Positions 40,978 to 49,794 of a stretch of 64,000 nt of DNA are shown piece by piece. The notes below the pieces were generated by a model that ran no database searches, was not told where the DNA came from, and worked only from the letters and a program-made list of their open reading frames with translations. The position numbers were made by a program, and so were the translations under genes. The stretch is from JABACD01 sp047639675 (GTDB lineage: Bacteria > Planctomycetota > UBA1135 > GCA-002686595): contig JBLIOI010000006.1 in the NCBI GenBank assembly GCA_047639675.1, positions 1-64,000 on the forward strand, in the 5' to 3' direction. Numbering within the stretch: position 1 is the stretch's first letter; the number at the start of each line of letters is the position of its first letter.

Positions 40978-41688
40978 ATGACTCCTTTCAGAACCCTTCT
41001 CGTTGTCACAGGGCTCATGCTCGCGTCTTGCACTTCAGCCTCCGATACCTCCTCTACAGTCAACGAAGCAGAAGAGATGGGGGAGGCAGCGACTCCTGCC
41101 TGGCGCCCACTATTCGATGGTGCGACTCTTGCGGGCTGGAGTAACTACGGCAAGGACACGGTTGCTGAAGGATGGCAGGTCATCGACGGAAACTTGACGA
41201 TGACCGGTGGTGGTGGAGACATCGTAAGCGACGATATGTTCGGAGACTTCGAGCTCCAACTCGAATGGAACGTAGTTGAAGGAGGCAATAGCGGGGTCTT
41301 CTTCTACGTTACGGACGGCGGTGGCGCTGTTTGGCAAAGCGGCATCGAAATGCAAGTGCTCGATAACAAGAAGCACCACGACGGCAAGAACGCTCTTACA
41401 AGTGCCGGTGCTTGCTACGCACTCTACGCGCCGGTCGAGGACGTGACCCGCACGCCCGGCGAATGGAATGATATGCGTCTGGTAAGCAAGGGGCGTCATG
41501 TCGAGCACTGGCTTAATGGGACGCTACTTTGCGAGTACACCATCGGCAGCGACGATTGGAACACTCGGGTGGCGGCCAGCAAGTTCAAGGACATGCCCGA
41601 TTTCGGCAAGTCAACGAGCGGTCGTTTTGCCATTCAAGATCACGGAGATCTGGTTTCCTATCGCAACATTCGTGTCCTCGACTTGTAG
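40978..41688 (+). CDS. DUF1080 lipoprotein (3-keto-glycoside hydrolase)
   Basis: 236 residues; signal with lipobox LASC, Cys18. A single DUF1080 beta-sandwich starts at WRPLFDGATLAGWSNYG and includes FELQLEWNVVEGGNSGVFFY, SGIEMQVLDNKKH, and the WNDMRLVSKGRHVEHWLNG strand. Such proteins cleave 3-keto-glycosides made by Gfo/Idh-type oxidoreductases. Last gene of the plus-strand run beginning at frmA, 40 nt after the permease; acting at the outer face before import is likely. Confidence 0.9.
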   Translation: MTPFRTLLVVTGLMLASCTSASDTSSTVNEAEEMGEAATPAWRPLFDGATLAGWSNYGKDTVAEGWQVIDGNLTMTGGGGDIVSDDMFGDFELQLEWNVVEGGNSGVFFYVTDGGGAVWQSGIEMQVLDNKKHHDGKNALTSAGACYALYAPVEDVTRTPGEWNDMRLVSKGRHVEHWLNGTLLCEYTIGSDDWNTRVAASKFKDMPDFGKSTSGRFAIQDHGDLVSYRNIRVLDL

Positions 41689-41729
41689 TCTCTAACACTG
41701 CTTCTGGCCGCAGCTCTGCTCATCACAAG

Positions 41730-41932
41730 TCGCTCGCGCAACTGTGGGAGGTGACGAGCCGGGACAGCTTAGACGATAAGAAGGTCGCGACGGTGGCGCT
41801 GGCGATTCTCTCATTGACGAGGACACGGAGACGGCGCTGAAGTTTCAAGCGCAGCTCTTTGGTCGGGCGAAAGAGGCCAAGCAGTCGCCAGCTCGCGATT
41901 TACTTGTTCTTATTCGCTTCGCCGACCGCTGA
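41730..41932 (+). pseudogene. Frameshifted gene remnant
   Basis: LAQLWEVTSRDSLDDKKVATVALA reads open in one frame and, after a shift near 41800, DSLIDEDTETALKFQAQLFG-RAKEAKQ in the next until a TGA at 41930-41932. The two halves look like one helical protein with a frameshift. No start or family recognised. Confidence 0.25.
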
Positions 41933-42280
41933 CTTGAAGAGCAAGTCAAACTCCATGGTGTCGCCTTCAATCGAGACGATCACTGGACCATAAGAAGAAG
42001 GCAGGTTGTCGGACGATCCGAAATCGCCTCTCTCGATCTTGAGTCGAGTCTCTTCGATAGTCCTGGAGAGCTCCTTTCCAATCATCTTGAGGATCAGAGT
42101 CGCGTCAGCAGACAGCTCAGCTCGTTTCAGTTGAGCTTCGGTACCCTGGACCTTTTTCTGAGCTTCGGTGAGTTGTTGAAGGTGAAAGTGTCGGTACCAC
42201 TCAACACGTTCCTTGGTCGCCGGGGTCGTGAAACAGCCAAACAGCAGCAGGCACAGTGCAAAGCTCGTTCTCTTCAACAT
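41900..42280 (-). CDS. Hypothetical lipoprotein
   Basis: 126 residues from the ATG at 42280. Signal peptide with lipobox LFGC, Cys16. The mature part is mostly helical and charged (HLQQLTEAQKKVQGTEAQLK, ELSRTIEETRLKIERGDFG), a probable coiled coil, ending in a short strand pair (PVIVSIEGDTMEFDLLF). No family recognised. It is divergent from yheU. Confidence 0.6.
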   Translation of the reverse strand: MLKRTSFALCLLLFGCFTTPATKERVEWYRHFHLQQLTEAQKKVQGTEAQLKRAELSADATLILKMIGKELSRTIEETRLKIERGDFGSSDNLPSSYGPVIVSIEGDTMEFDLLFKSAVGEANKNK

Positions 42281-42360
42281 GTCGAGAATTCTATCACTCG
42301 CGACCAAGATGTGATTGGGTCAGTGCTCTTGATTTGCTCTTGAGGTAGCCTTTGGGCCTC

Positions 42361-42570
42361 ATGGAAGAACAGCCAGGAATCAGAATTCCGGCGGACAAGC
42401 TCTCGCCCGATGTGCTGCGCAACGTCATCGAAGAATTCGTCACCCGAGATGGGACCGAATTCACCGACGCGGAAGTGAAGATCGCGAGGGTGATGGAAGC
42501 CCTGCGTCGAGGGGATGTTGAGATCTGGTTTGACCCAGAGACCAAGAGTTGCAGCTTGCACGCTGTATGA
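42361..42570 (+). CDS. yheU: YheU-family (UPF0270) protein
   Basis: 69 residues from the ATG at 42361. RIPADKLSPDVLRNVIEEFV, then TRDGTEFTDAEVKIARVMEA and RGDVEIWFDPETKSCSL, is the full UPF0270 pattern. The E. coli homologue has no assigned function. It lies tail to tail with the formate dehydrogenase gene, 24 nt away. Confidence 0.88.
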   Translation: MEEQPGIRIPADKLSPDVLRNVIEEFVTRDGTEFTDAEVKIARVMEALRRGDVEIWFDPETKSCSLHAV

Positions 42571-42594
42571 GTCCGGCGCAGCAGCGCAGTTCGC

Positions 42595-45375
42595 CTACTC
42601 GCTCCAGAAGGAGCCCGGGAATAGACCTGCTGTCGCAGTTTCGGTTTCGCTGGTGACATGCCGAACTTCTGCCGCACAAACTTTGAACTCAGCCGTACCT
42701 GTCACCTCATCACCCTCGTCGAGGGTGAGCAAGTTGGCGCGAGCTTCGCTGAAGTGGAAGGGCATCCAGATGCAACCACGTTGGACTTGCTTGGAGACTT
42801 GCGCGCGGCAACGAAGCTTGCCACGGCGCGTGACGACATCGACCCAATCACCGTCACCTATGGATCGACGACCAGCATCTCGCGGGTGTAGCTCGATGTA
42901 GGCTTCGGGTTGCTTGACGGCGAGGCCCTCTGCGCGGCGAGTTTGGGTCGCGGCGTTGTAGTGATAGAGGGTGCGGCCTGTGGAAAGCACAAGCGGGTAA
43001 TCGCTATCGGCCAACTCCAAAGAGGGCCGGTAATGAACGGGTGTGAAGAGTCCCTTGCCGCGCAAGATGCCGCCCTCGTGCAGGTACGTCGTTCCTTCAG
43101 AGGACTCGTCCTCACAAGGCCATTGAATTCCGTGACCGAGTTCCTCGATGCGTTCGTAGGTGATTCCCGCGAACTTGGGAGCGTGTCGCGTCATCTCCGC
43201 AAAAATGTCGCGAGGATCATCGTGGGTGTAAACGGCCCCAGCTGCCTTTGCGAGGTCGAGTAGAATTTCCCAGTCGGCGCGAGCTTCTCCCGGAGGATTG
43301 ACGGCTTTGCGCACGCGCTGCATGCGGCGTTCCGAATTGACGAAGACTCCGTCCTTCTCTGCGAAGCAAGCGGCGGGAAAGACGACGTCGGCGAAACGTG
43401 TGGTCTCGTTGGGGAAGATGTCTTGAAGAACCAGGAAGTCGATCTTGTTGAGAGCCACTTCCAGGTGACTGACATTGGGCTCCGAGATGACGATATCCTC
43501 GCCCATGATGAAGTACCCGCGAATCGACTCGCCGGTTTCCTTCATCATCTCGTTGAGGTTCAGACCAGGGGTTGGCGACAGCTTCGTATCCCAGGCCTTC
43601 TCATACTTCGCCTGGACTTCCGGGTCGTCAACGCGTTGGTAGCCGGGATAGTAGATCGGTGTGGCGCCCGTGTCGTTCGCACCTTGAACGTTGTTCTGAC
43701 CGCGCAAGGGGTTGAGACCCATTGACGGAGCTCCGAGGTGCCCAGTCATCAGGACTAGGTTGGAAAGAGCGTAGACGTTGTCGGTGCCGTGGCTGTGTTC
43801 CGTGATGCCGAGCGTATAGCAGATCGCGGCCTTGCGAGTCGTCGCGTATTCAATCGCAGTCGAGCGAATCAGTGCCGCGGGGACACCGGTAATCTCTTCA
43901 GCCTTTTCGGGCGTGTATTCCGCCAACACTTCGGGCAGAGCCTCGAAGCCTTCGGTGTTATTCTCGATGAACTCCTTGTCGACAAGTCCTTCGGCGAGAA
44001 TTACGTTGGCCATGGCGTTGAGTAGCCAAACGTCGGTGCCGGGCTTCAGTTTTAGATGCTCGTCTGCGATGGTTGTCAGCCAAATCGAACGCGGGTCGGC
44101 AACAACGAGCCGCGCGCCACGCTTGACGGCTTGCTTCATCTCCATTCCGATGATCGGGTGCGCTTCGGTGGTGTTGGAGCCGATCACGAATAGGAAATCA
44201 ACGTCTCGAAGCTCTCCGATGGAGTTCGTCATAGCGCCCGCACCAAAAGTTGTGACCAGACCGGCCACGGTGGGGGCGTGTCATGTCGCCGAGCATTGAT
44301 GGACGTTGTTGGTACCAAAGGCAACCCGTGCCATCTTCTGAACGAGGTAGTTTTCCTCGGCGGTGCAGCGCGATGATGAGATGAAAGCGAGGGCGTCCTT
44401 ACCGTGCTTCTCTTGAACCGCGAGTAAACCCTTGGCGGCAAACGCTATCGCTTCCTCCCAACTGGCTTCGTGTAACTCGCCGTCCTCGCGGCGAATCAGT
44501 GGGGTTTTGAGACGATCGGGATGGTTGATGAAGTCGTAGGCGAAGCGGCCCTTGACGCACAAGTTGCCATCGGACGGGAGCGTGCCCGGAGGTGGGCTCG
44601 TTACCTTGACGACTTCCCCACCCGAGAGGTTGGCTTCCGGGTCCACGTTGAGATCCATCTGACAGCCGACACCGCAGTAATTACAGGTCGTGCGCACTTT
44701 GTGCAGCTGGCGTTCGGGCGGCGCCTTTGCAGTGAGTGGCATCTTTTCAGCCATTGCACCGGTCGGGCAAACGTCGACGCATCCGCCGCACAGTTCGCAA
44801 GTGGTGTCGAACAATCCGAGCTGGTCTACCGTCGAAATAGTCGTTGCGGAACCGCGACCAGTGAGGGCGATGGCGTTGACGCCCTCAACTTCATCACAGT
44901 AGCGCGTGCAGCGCGCACAGGCGATGCAGCGGTCTTCGCGGAACTCAATGTATGGATTGACGTCTTCCGGGCGTCCCGCGCGCGCCAGCGGAATGGGAGC
45001 CCAATCGGTCGGAGCGTCGAATGCCTTGGCCATTGCGTGCAATTCGCACGGCGCACCATTTTCGCAATCACTCACGTCCTTCGGGTGATCGGTGAGGTAT
45101 AGAGCGAGCAAGAGGCGCTGGTGCTTTTCGACGCGTTCGCTGGTCGTGGAGACTTGCATGCCCTCGCGCGCGGCGCTGCGACAAGCGGGAACCAAACGTC
45201 GTGCTCCTTCCACTTCGACCAAACACGTGCGGCATGCCCCCACCGGCGCAAGCCGTTCGTCGTGGCATAGCGTCGGGACATTGCGTCCCTGGCGCTTGGT
45301 CACATCGAGTAGAGTCTCGCCTGCTTTGAATGAGACGGTGACACCGTCGATCGTGATCTGATTGTCGGAGACCAT
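42595..45375 (-). CDS. fdsA: Formate dehydrogenase catalytic subunit, selenocysteine-containing
   Basis: 926 residues reading the in-frame TGA at 44281-44283 as selenocysteine (residue 365). N-terminal 2Fe-2S domain with Cys37, 48, 51 and 65; a His/Cys cluster motif (CENGAPCELH); two 4Fe-4S motifs (CIACARCTRYC, CELCGGCVDVCPTGA); then the 4Fe-4S/molybdopterin domain from CNYCGVGCQ. Around the TGA the frame reads NNVHQCSAT-U-HAPTVAGL, the formate dehydrogenase active-site motif. The frame continues without loss to FRTNA-type C-terminal Mo-cofactor elements (YHYNAATQTRR). Stop and start overlap the upstream beta-subunit gene (TAATG). Reaction: formate to CO2 with NAD through the partner flavoprotein, in the cytoplasm. 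Confidence 0.92.
44243..44283 (-). promoter_or_regulatory. Bacterial SECIS element in the formate dehydrogenase mRNA
   Basis: UGA is 44281-44283. Eighteen nucleotides later comes GGUCU (44258-44262) flanked by UGGCC and GGUCA that pair (with one G-U), and CACC/GGUG can extend the stem further down. In E. coli fdhF the same GGUCU apical segment lies at the same 18-nt distance, where SelB binds. Confidence 0.75.
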
Positions 45376-46979
45376 TACTCGAACTCCTTCGGAAAGAATT
45401 TACGCGCGCTCTCAAGGGGTAGTGATGCGATTTGGCCGAGTCCGCAGATTGAACCTTCGCGCATTTCCCAAGCGACGTCTTCCACGTGCTTGAGGCAGGC
45501 GCTGGCTTGATCGCTACCGCGTGCTTTCAAGAAGCCAGCGAGCGAGTGCCTGTGGTGCGCTGTTCCGATACGACAAGGTGCGCACTGCCCGCAACTCTCA
45601 CGCTCGAAGAATTCCAGTTGGGACTGTGCGGCCCACGCCATGTCGACGCTCTCGTTCAGGATGACGACGCCTGCGGAACCGAGCATGCTTCCGGCTTCGC
45701 CGAGCGACTTGAAGTCGAGCGGGCGATGGCGCTCGGATGCGGGCAGGAAACCAGAGCTTGCTCCGCCAGGTGAGAAGGCTTTGAGCTTTCCGATGTAGCC
45801 ACCAGCTGCTTCGACGAGGTCATCGAGGCATATGCCAAGGGGAAGTTCATAGGTCCCCGGACGTGCAACATGCCCGCTGATGCAATAGAGCTTGGTTCCA
45901 GCTTCTGTCTTACCAAGTGCGTGGAACCACTCTCCGCCGCGCATGATGATCGAGGGAACACAGGCGATGGTCTCCACGTTTTGAATCAGTGTGGGTTTTC
46001 CCCAAAGTCCGACCTCGGTGGGGAAGGGCGGCTTTTCACGCGGCATTCCACGCTTGCCTTCGAGGCTCTCAAGTAGCGCCGTTTCTTCGCCGCAGATGTA
46101 GGCCCCTTGACCCGAATGGACGTGGAAGTTTAGGTCCGCATACAGGCCGTTCTCTTGAGCCGTCTCGATCGCGCGGCGCATGACCTCTTGCGGGATTTCG
46201 AATTCGCCACGCAGGTAGAGGTAGATTTCTGTGGCCTCTACGACTCGCGCGGAGATCGCGAGTCCTTCGAGTACCAAGTCGGGCCTTCGCATCATGACCT
46301 CGCGGTCCTTGAAGGTGCCCGGTTCCGCTTCGTCGGCGTTGAGCACGACGTAGCGTTGTTTCTCAGCTTGACCGCGCACGGACTTCCATTTGAAGCCCGC
46401 GGGGAATCCGGCTCCGCCGCGTCCTTGCAAGCCGGATTGATCAATCACGGCGATCGTCGCTTCAGCGCCGAGCCCTTCGGCGCGCTTGGATGCTTCGCCA
46501 CTCCAATCACACTTGCCCGCCAGGTTGATCGCGCAAGTATCAGGCGAGCTTTCCAGGGGCCAGATTGCGCCGTTCCAAAGTTCGTCCGCGGGGACCTCTT
46601 TCGAGTCGACCTTGGTCCAGTCGCCCTTGCTGCGCTGGATGTCCTTCTCGGTGATTTCAACCAAGGTGCGCCTGTCGCGCAAGAGTGCCGGCGCTCTGTC
46701 GCAGGCCGCCAAGCAGGAAGCTTCGGTAGCCTCCAAGCCAATGTCTTTGCAGGCAATCAAGAGTTCATCCGCACCGGCCATTCGGCATGAGAGTCCGGTG
46801 CAGATGTTGATCTTCGACTTCCGCTCACCGAGGAGGTCGTAGAAGGTCTCAACGGAGAAAACGTCCGCCGCCGGAACGCCGGTGGCTTTGGCGACGGATT
46901 GCGATGCGCTACCTGTATCGGAATCGAACTTCTGTAGTTCGTCCGGAACGCTCGCGCGCTTTTCTTCGTTGCTTGTCAT
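45375..46979 (-). CDS. fdsB: Formate dehydrogenase NuoE-NuoF fusion (NADH/FMN subunit)
   Basis: 534 residues. The N-terminal part is NuoE/FdsG-like with 2Fe-2S ligands (NICTGLSCRMAGADELL and EATEASCLAACD). The rest is NuoF/FdsB: NAD site GLQGRGGAGFPAGFKW, FMN region NADEAEPGTFKDRE and HSGQGAYICGEETALLESLE, and the 4Fe-4S ligands ESCGQCAPCRIGT with a later Cys. FdsG and FdsB are separate proteins in Cupriavidus; here they are fused. It passes electrons from the molybdenum subunit to NAD. No FdsD-type accessory gene or fdhD is seen. Confidence 0.9.
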   Translation of the reverse strand: MTSNEEKRASVPDELQKFDSDTGSASQSVAKATGVPAADVFSVETFYDLLGERKSKINICTGLSCRMAGADELLIACKDIGLEATEASCLAACDRAPALLRDRRTLVEITEKDIQRSKGDWTKVDSKEVPADELWNGAIWPLESSPDTCAINLAGKCDWSGEASKRAEGLGAEATIAVIDQSGLQGRGGAGFPAGFKWKSVRGQAEKQRYVVLNADEAEPGTFKDREVMMRRPDLVLEGLAISARVVEATEIYLYLRGEFEIPQEVMRRAIETAQENGLYADLNFHVHSGQGAYICGEETALLESLEGKRGMPREKPPFPTEVGLWGKPTLIQNVETIACVPSIIMRGGEWFHALGKTEAGTKLYCISGHVARPGTYELPLGICLDDLVEAAGGYIGKLKAFSPGGASSGFLPASERHRPLDFKSLGEAGSMLGSAGVVILNESVDMAWAAQSQLEFFERESCGQCAPCRIGTAHHRHSLAGFLKARGSDQASACLKHVEDVAWEMREGSICGLGQIASLPLESARKFFPKEFE

Positions 46980-46986
46980 GCTCGAT

Positions 46987-47388
46987 CTAGCTGATCTTGA
47001 TCAGTTCGACGAGGAATACGAGATCTGCGTTGGCACCGATCGAAGGCGGTGCGCCTCGCGCACCATAGGCCAAGTTGGAAGGGATCAGGAAGGTGGTCTT
47101 GCCGCCTTCCTTCATCAACTGTAATCCTTCGGTCCAACCCGCGATGACACCGTTCAGCGGGAAGCTGATCGTTTGTCCGCGGCCGTAGGACGAGTCGAAT
47201 AGCTTTCCGTCAAGGGTCCAACCGGCGTAGTGCACCGTGACCGTATCTGTCGGGCCGGGGGGTGCACCAACACCTTCTGTGTGATGGTTGTGCTGCAGTC
47301 CCGACGGAGTCATCGTGAGCTCCTCTTCCGAGGGCATTTTGAATTCAGGTTGGGTCATCTTCTTCTTGCCAAATAGGCGGCCAAACAT
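46987..47388 (-). CDS. FKBP-type peptidyl-prolyl cis-trans isomerase
   Basis: 133 residues from the ATG at 47388. FKBP core: TVTVHYAGWTLDGKLFDSSY, FPLNGVIAGWTEGLQLMKEG and SNLAYGARGAPPSIGANADL, then VFLVELIKI; all active-site aromatics are kept. A short basic leader (FGRLFGKKKMTQPEFKMPSE) replaces a signal peptide, so it is cytoplasmic. Its stop lies 7 nt before the formate dehydrogenase beta start, so it heads the operon and may help fold the complex. Confidence 0.9.
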   Translation of the reverse strand: MFGRLFGKKKMTQPEFKMPSEEELTMTPSGLQHNHHTEGVGAPPGPTDTVTVHYAGWTLDGKLFDSSYGRGQTISFPLNGVIAGWTEGLQLMKEGGKTTFLIPSNLAYGARGAPPSIGANADLVFLVELIKIS

Positions 47389-47793
47389 GGCGGTCTCGTG
47401 CTTGAGGAGAGGGTCTCGCAATAATGCACGGGCAAGGATACTGATCGAGCCGCAATCAAGCCTCCAGAATCGGCCGAGCTGGGTCAGATCGCGCTTAAAT
47501 AGAGGAGGCCGGGGCAAGAGAAGGAGAAATCTTCACCCCGGCCGATTCCCAATGACAGCCCATTCACCGCGCCGAGGCGTTGTGGTGGAGAGTCGGGGAA
47601 CTTTAATAGAAAGTTGGCTTCAACAGGTCTCCGGCCTTCGCGCCGCAAAGCGCGAAGCCAGAGCATTGCGCAAAGTGGCTTCCGGTTGTCATCCTGAAGG
47701 AGTTACCTTCTAGGACGATGCGCCCCTGGACGTAAGGGGGTGAATACCTGGTTTCTTGGTCAAACCGCATTCATACCCGCAGAACACAATTCT
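47389..47793 (+). other. Divergent intergenic region with hairpin
   Basis: 405 bp between the FKBP and xylB genes. A hairpin at 47507-47543 has arms GGCCGGGG and CCCCGGCC with an AAGA/TCTT inner pair. Purine-rich GAGAAGGAGAAA lies in its loop. No confident gene; a short plus-strand frame at 47552-47713 has no family. Promoters for both flanking genes must lie here. Confidence 0.45.
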
Positions 47794-49287
47794 ATGGAAC
47801 CGCTTTTACTTGGCATCGATGTCGGAACGACTGGCACGAAGGTCATCCTTACAAACGCGGAAGGCCGTGTGCTGGCAGAGTCGACAAGCGAATACTCACT
47901 TTCGACGCCACATGCTTTATGGGCGGAGCAGGATCCGGAGGATTGGTGGCAGGCGACGACGCGCAGTGTTGCGTTGGTTCTTCTTTCCATACCCAGGTCA
48001 GAAAGTGCCATCGCCTGCATTGGTTTGACGGGCCAGATGCATGGTTTAGTTCTGCTTGATTCGAAAGGAATGGTGAAACGTCCCGCCATTCTTTGGAATG
48101 ACCAGCGCACGGAGCAAGAATGCAGAGACATCACGCAGCGAGTTGGAGCGCAGCGCGTGTTGGAACTCACGGGGAATCCCCTACTTCCGGGCTTTACGGC
48201 TCCAAAAATTGAGTGGGTCAGGCGGCATGAAGCGGAAGCCCTGAATGGGGTCGCCCATGTTCTCTTGCCGAAGGACTACATCCGTTATCGGTTGAGTGGT
48301 GAGTTCCACGGGGACGTCTCGGATTCATCGGGTACCTCGCTCTTCGACGTGGGCAAGCGTTGTTGGTCGGAGGAAATGTTGGCGGCTTTTGGTGTGCCCA
48401 TAGAGTGGATGCCCGAGGTTCATGAGTCCGCTGAGATCTGTTGCGAAACGCGTGCAATGGACGATTGCATGCTTCCTGCGGGTATTCCAATCGTAGCCGG
48501 CGCTGGCGATCAAGCGGCGCAAGGCATCGGCGCGGGCATCGTTGAAGAGGGAACAATTTCGGCGACCTTTGGAACATCGGGTGTCGTCTTCGCGGCTTCG
48601 GATTCGTATCGAGTCGATCCATTGGGCCGTTTGCATGCGTTCTGCCATGCGGTGCCGGGCAAGTGGCACATGATGGGAGTTGTCTTATCGGCGGGCGGAA
48701 GTTTGCGTTGGTTCCGCGACGCGCTCTGCGAAGGCGCGGGGGGGTCCTACGAAGAGATGGTCAGAGCTGCTGCACAAGTAGAAGCTGGATCTGATGGCCT
48801 GCTATTCCTGCCGTATCTAACTGGCGAGCGTACTCCGCATCCGGATCCATTAGCGCGCGGCGCATTCGTTGGATTGACCCTGCGGCACACCCGCGCACAC
48901 ATGACGCGTGCAGTCATGGAAGGGATCACCTTTGCCATGCGCGATTCTCTGGAGTTGATTCGCGAGTTGGGAGTGACGCCGGCGAGCGTGCGCGCTTCAG
49001 GAGGCGGGGCAGAGAGCGCGCTTTGGCGTCAAATGATGGCGGACATCTTTCACGCTTCGATCACCACCTCTGCTGTTGGGCAGGGTGCAGCCCACGGCGC
49101 GGTGCTGCTCGCAGGCGTGGGGGCAGGCATGTTCAAGAGTGTCGAAGAAGCCGCATCCAAAGGTCTCGTGTGGAGCGACCCGGTTCCGCCGAGCGAAGCG
49201 CAATACGCTGTTTACGACGCAGCGTACGCGCGCTACCGCAAACTCTACCCGGCTCTGCGGGAGGATTTTGCGGCGGCTGGGGAGTGA
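47794..49287 (+). CDS. xylB: Xylulokinase
   Basis: 497 residues from the ATG at 47794. FGGY kinase features: phosphate-1 LLGIDVGTTGTKVILTN, GLTGQMHGLVLLD with active-site residues, LWNDQRTEQECRDI, PKDYIRYRLSGEFHGDVSDS, the FGGY signatures at GAGDQAAQGIGAGI and TFGTSGVVF, and ASGGGAESALWRQMMADIF. Phosphorylates D-xylulose to feed the pentose phosphate pathway. The frame is full length. No xylA in the window; it stands alone on the plus strand. Confidence 0.92.
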   Translation: MEPLLLGIDVGTTGTKVILTNAEGRVLAESTSEYSLSTPHALWAEQDPEDWWQATTRSVALVLLSIPRSESAIACIGLTGQMHGLVLLDSKGMVKRPAILWNDQRTEQECRDITQRVGAQRVLELTGNPLLPGFTAPKIEWVRRHEAEALNGVAHVLLPKDYIRYRLSGEFHGDVSDSSGTSLFDVGKRCWSEEMLAAFGVPIEWMPEVHESAEICCETRAMDDCMLPAGIPIVAGAGDQAAQGIGAGIVEEGTISATFGTSGVVFAASDSYRVDPLGRLHAFCHAVPGKWHMMGVVLSAGGSLRWFRDALCEGAGGSYEEMVRAAAQVEAGSDGLLFLPYLTGERTPHPDPLARGAFVGLTLRHTRAHMTRAVMEGITFAMRDSLELIRELGVTPASVRASGGGAESALWRQMMADIFHASITTSAVGQGAAHGAVLLAGVGAGMFKSVEEAASKGLVWSDPVPPSEAQYAVYDAAYARYRKLYPALREDFAAAGE

Positions 49288-49290
49288 GGG

Positions 49291-49785
49291 TCAGTCGATC
49301 GGGACGAGCAGCGGATGTTCATTGTCCCAACCGATGACCTTGGCCTTCAGCTGAATCCTCTCTCCCGCATTGAATTCGTCGCGGTCGATTTCGAACTTCT
49401 GATTCGTTCCATCGAGCTTGAAGAAGTTCTTGACGCTTCCGCAGTCGTCGCAAGCCGAGCGCTCGATCGTGCCCTTGGCATAGATGCGCATCTCGACGGT
49501 TTTATAGGCCGCGTCGACGGCCGCGTCGATGAAATCTTCAAAGTCGAGCTCTGTGGGCTCTTCGATGAAAATACAGGCTATCTGATCGACAGTATCCAAT
49601 TGTACGTGTGTGACGCCATCCAGGCGCCGCATGGCCAGGTCGAGACCGTAGGCCTTGTCGTTTCAGATTCAGGTTGAGAAGTCGAGACAGACTTTGGCGA
49701 ACACGTCGGCAGGGGCTGGCCCGCTGGAGGTGGTAGCGCAGCTGAAGAGGGTCACGGCGGTTAAGAGCGTAGCGATGCGTTTCAT
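49291..49785 (-). CDS. Candidate selenoprotein: lipoprotein with HMA-like fold and U-x-U motif
   Basis: 164 residues from the ATG at 49785 if two in-frame UGA codons (49669-49671 and 49663-49665; residues 39 and 41) are read through as selenocysteine. Lipobox LFSC, Cys16, follows a normal signal. The frame then reads KVCLDFST-U-I-U-NDKAYGLDLAMRRLDGVTH and goes on for 110 codons with strand-helix-strand spacing like heavy-metal-associated domains: first strand, metal loop, helix, RRLDGV, VQLDTVDQIACIFIEE, second helix and strand. The UGAs fall exactly on the metal-binding loop, usually CxxC. A C-terminal extension has Cys112 and Cys115 (CDDC). Last gene of a minus-strand run after an outer-membrane channel, 9 nt apart. 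Without readthrough only the signal peptide would be made. Confidence 0.7.
49633..49654 (-). promoter_or_regulatory. Candidate SECIS-like hairpin after the U-x-U codons
   Basis: GGCC arms (49651-49654 and 49633-49636) enclose UACGGUCUCGACCU, in which GGU/ACC can pair. It starts 8 nt after the second UGA and 14 nt after the first. GGUCU lies 15 and 21 nt from the two UGAs; in fdhF it is 18 nt. Plausible, not proved. Confidence 0.4.
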
Positions 49786-49794
49786 CTCTTTTGT

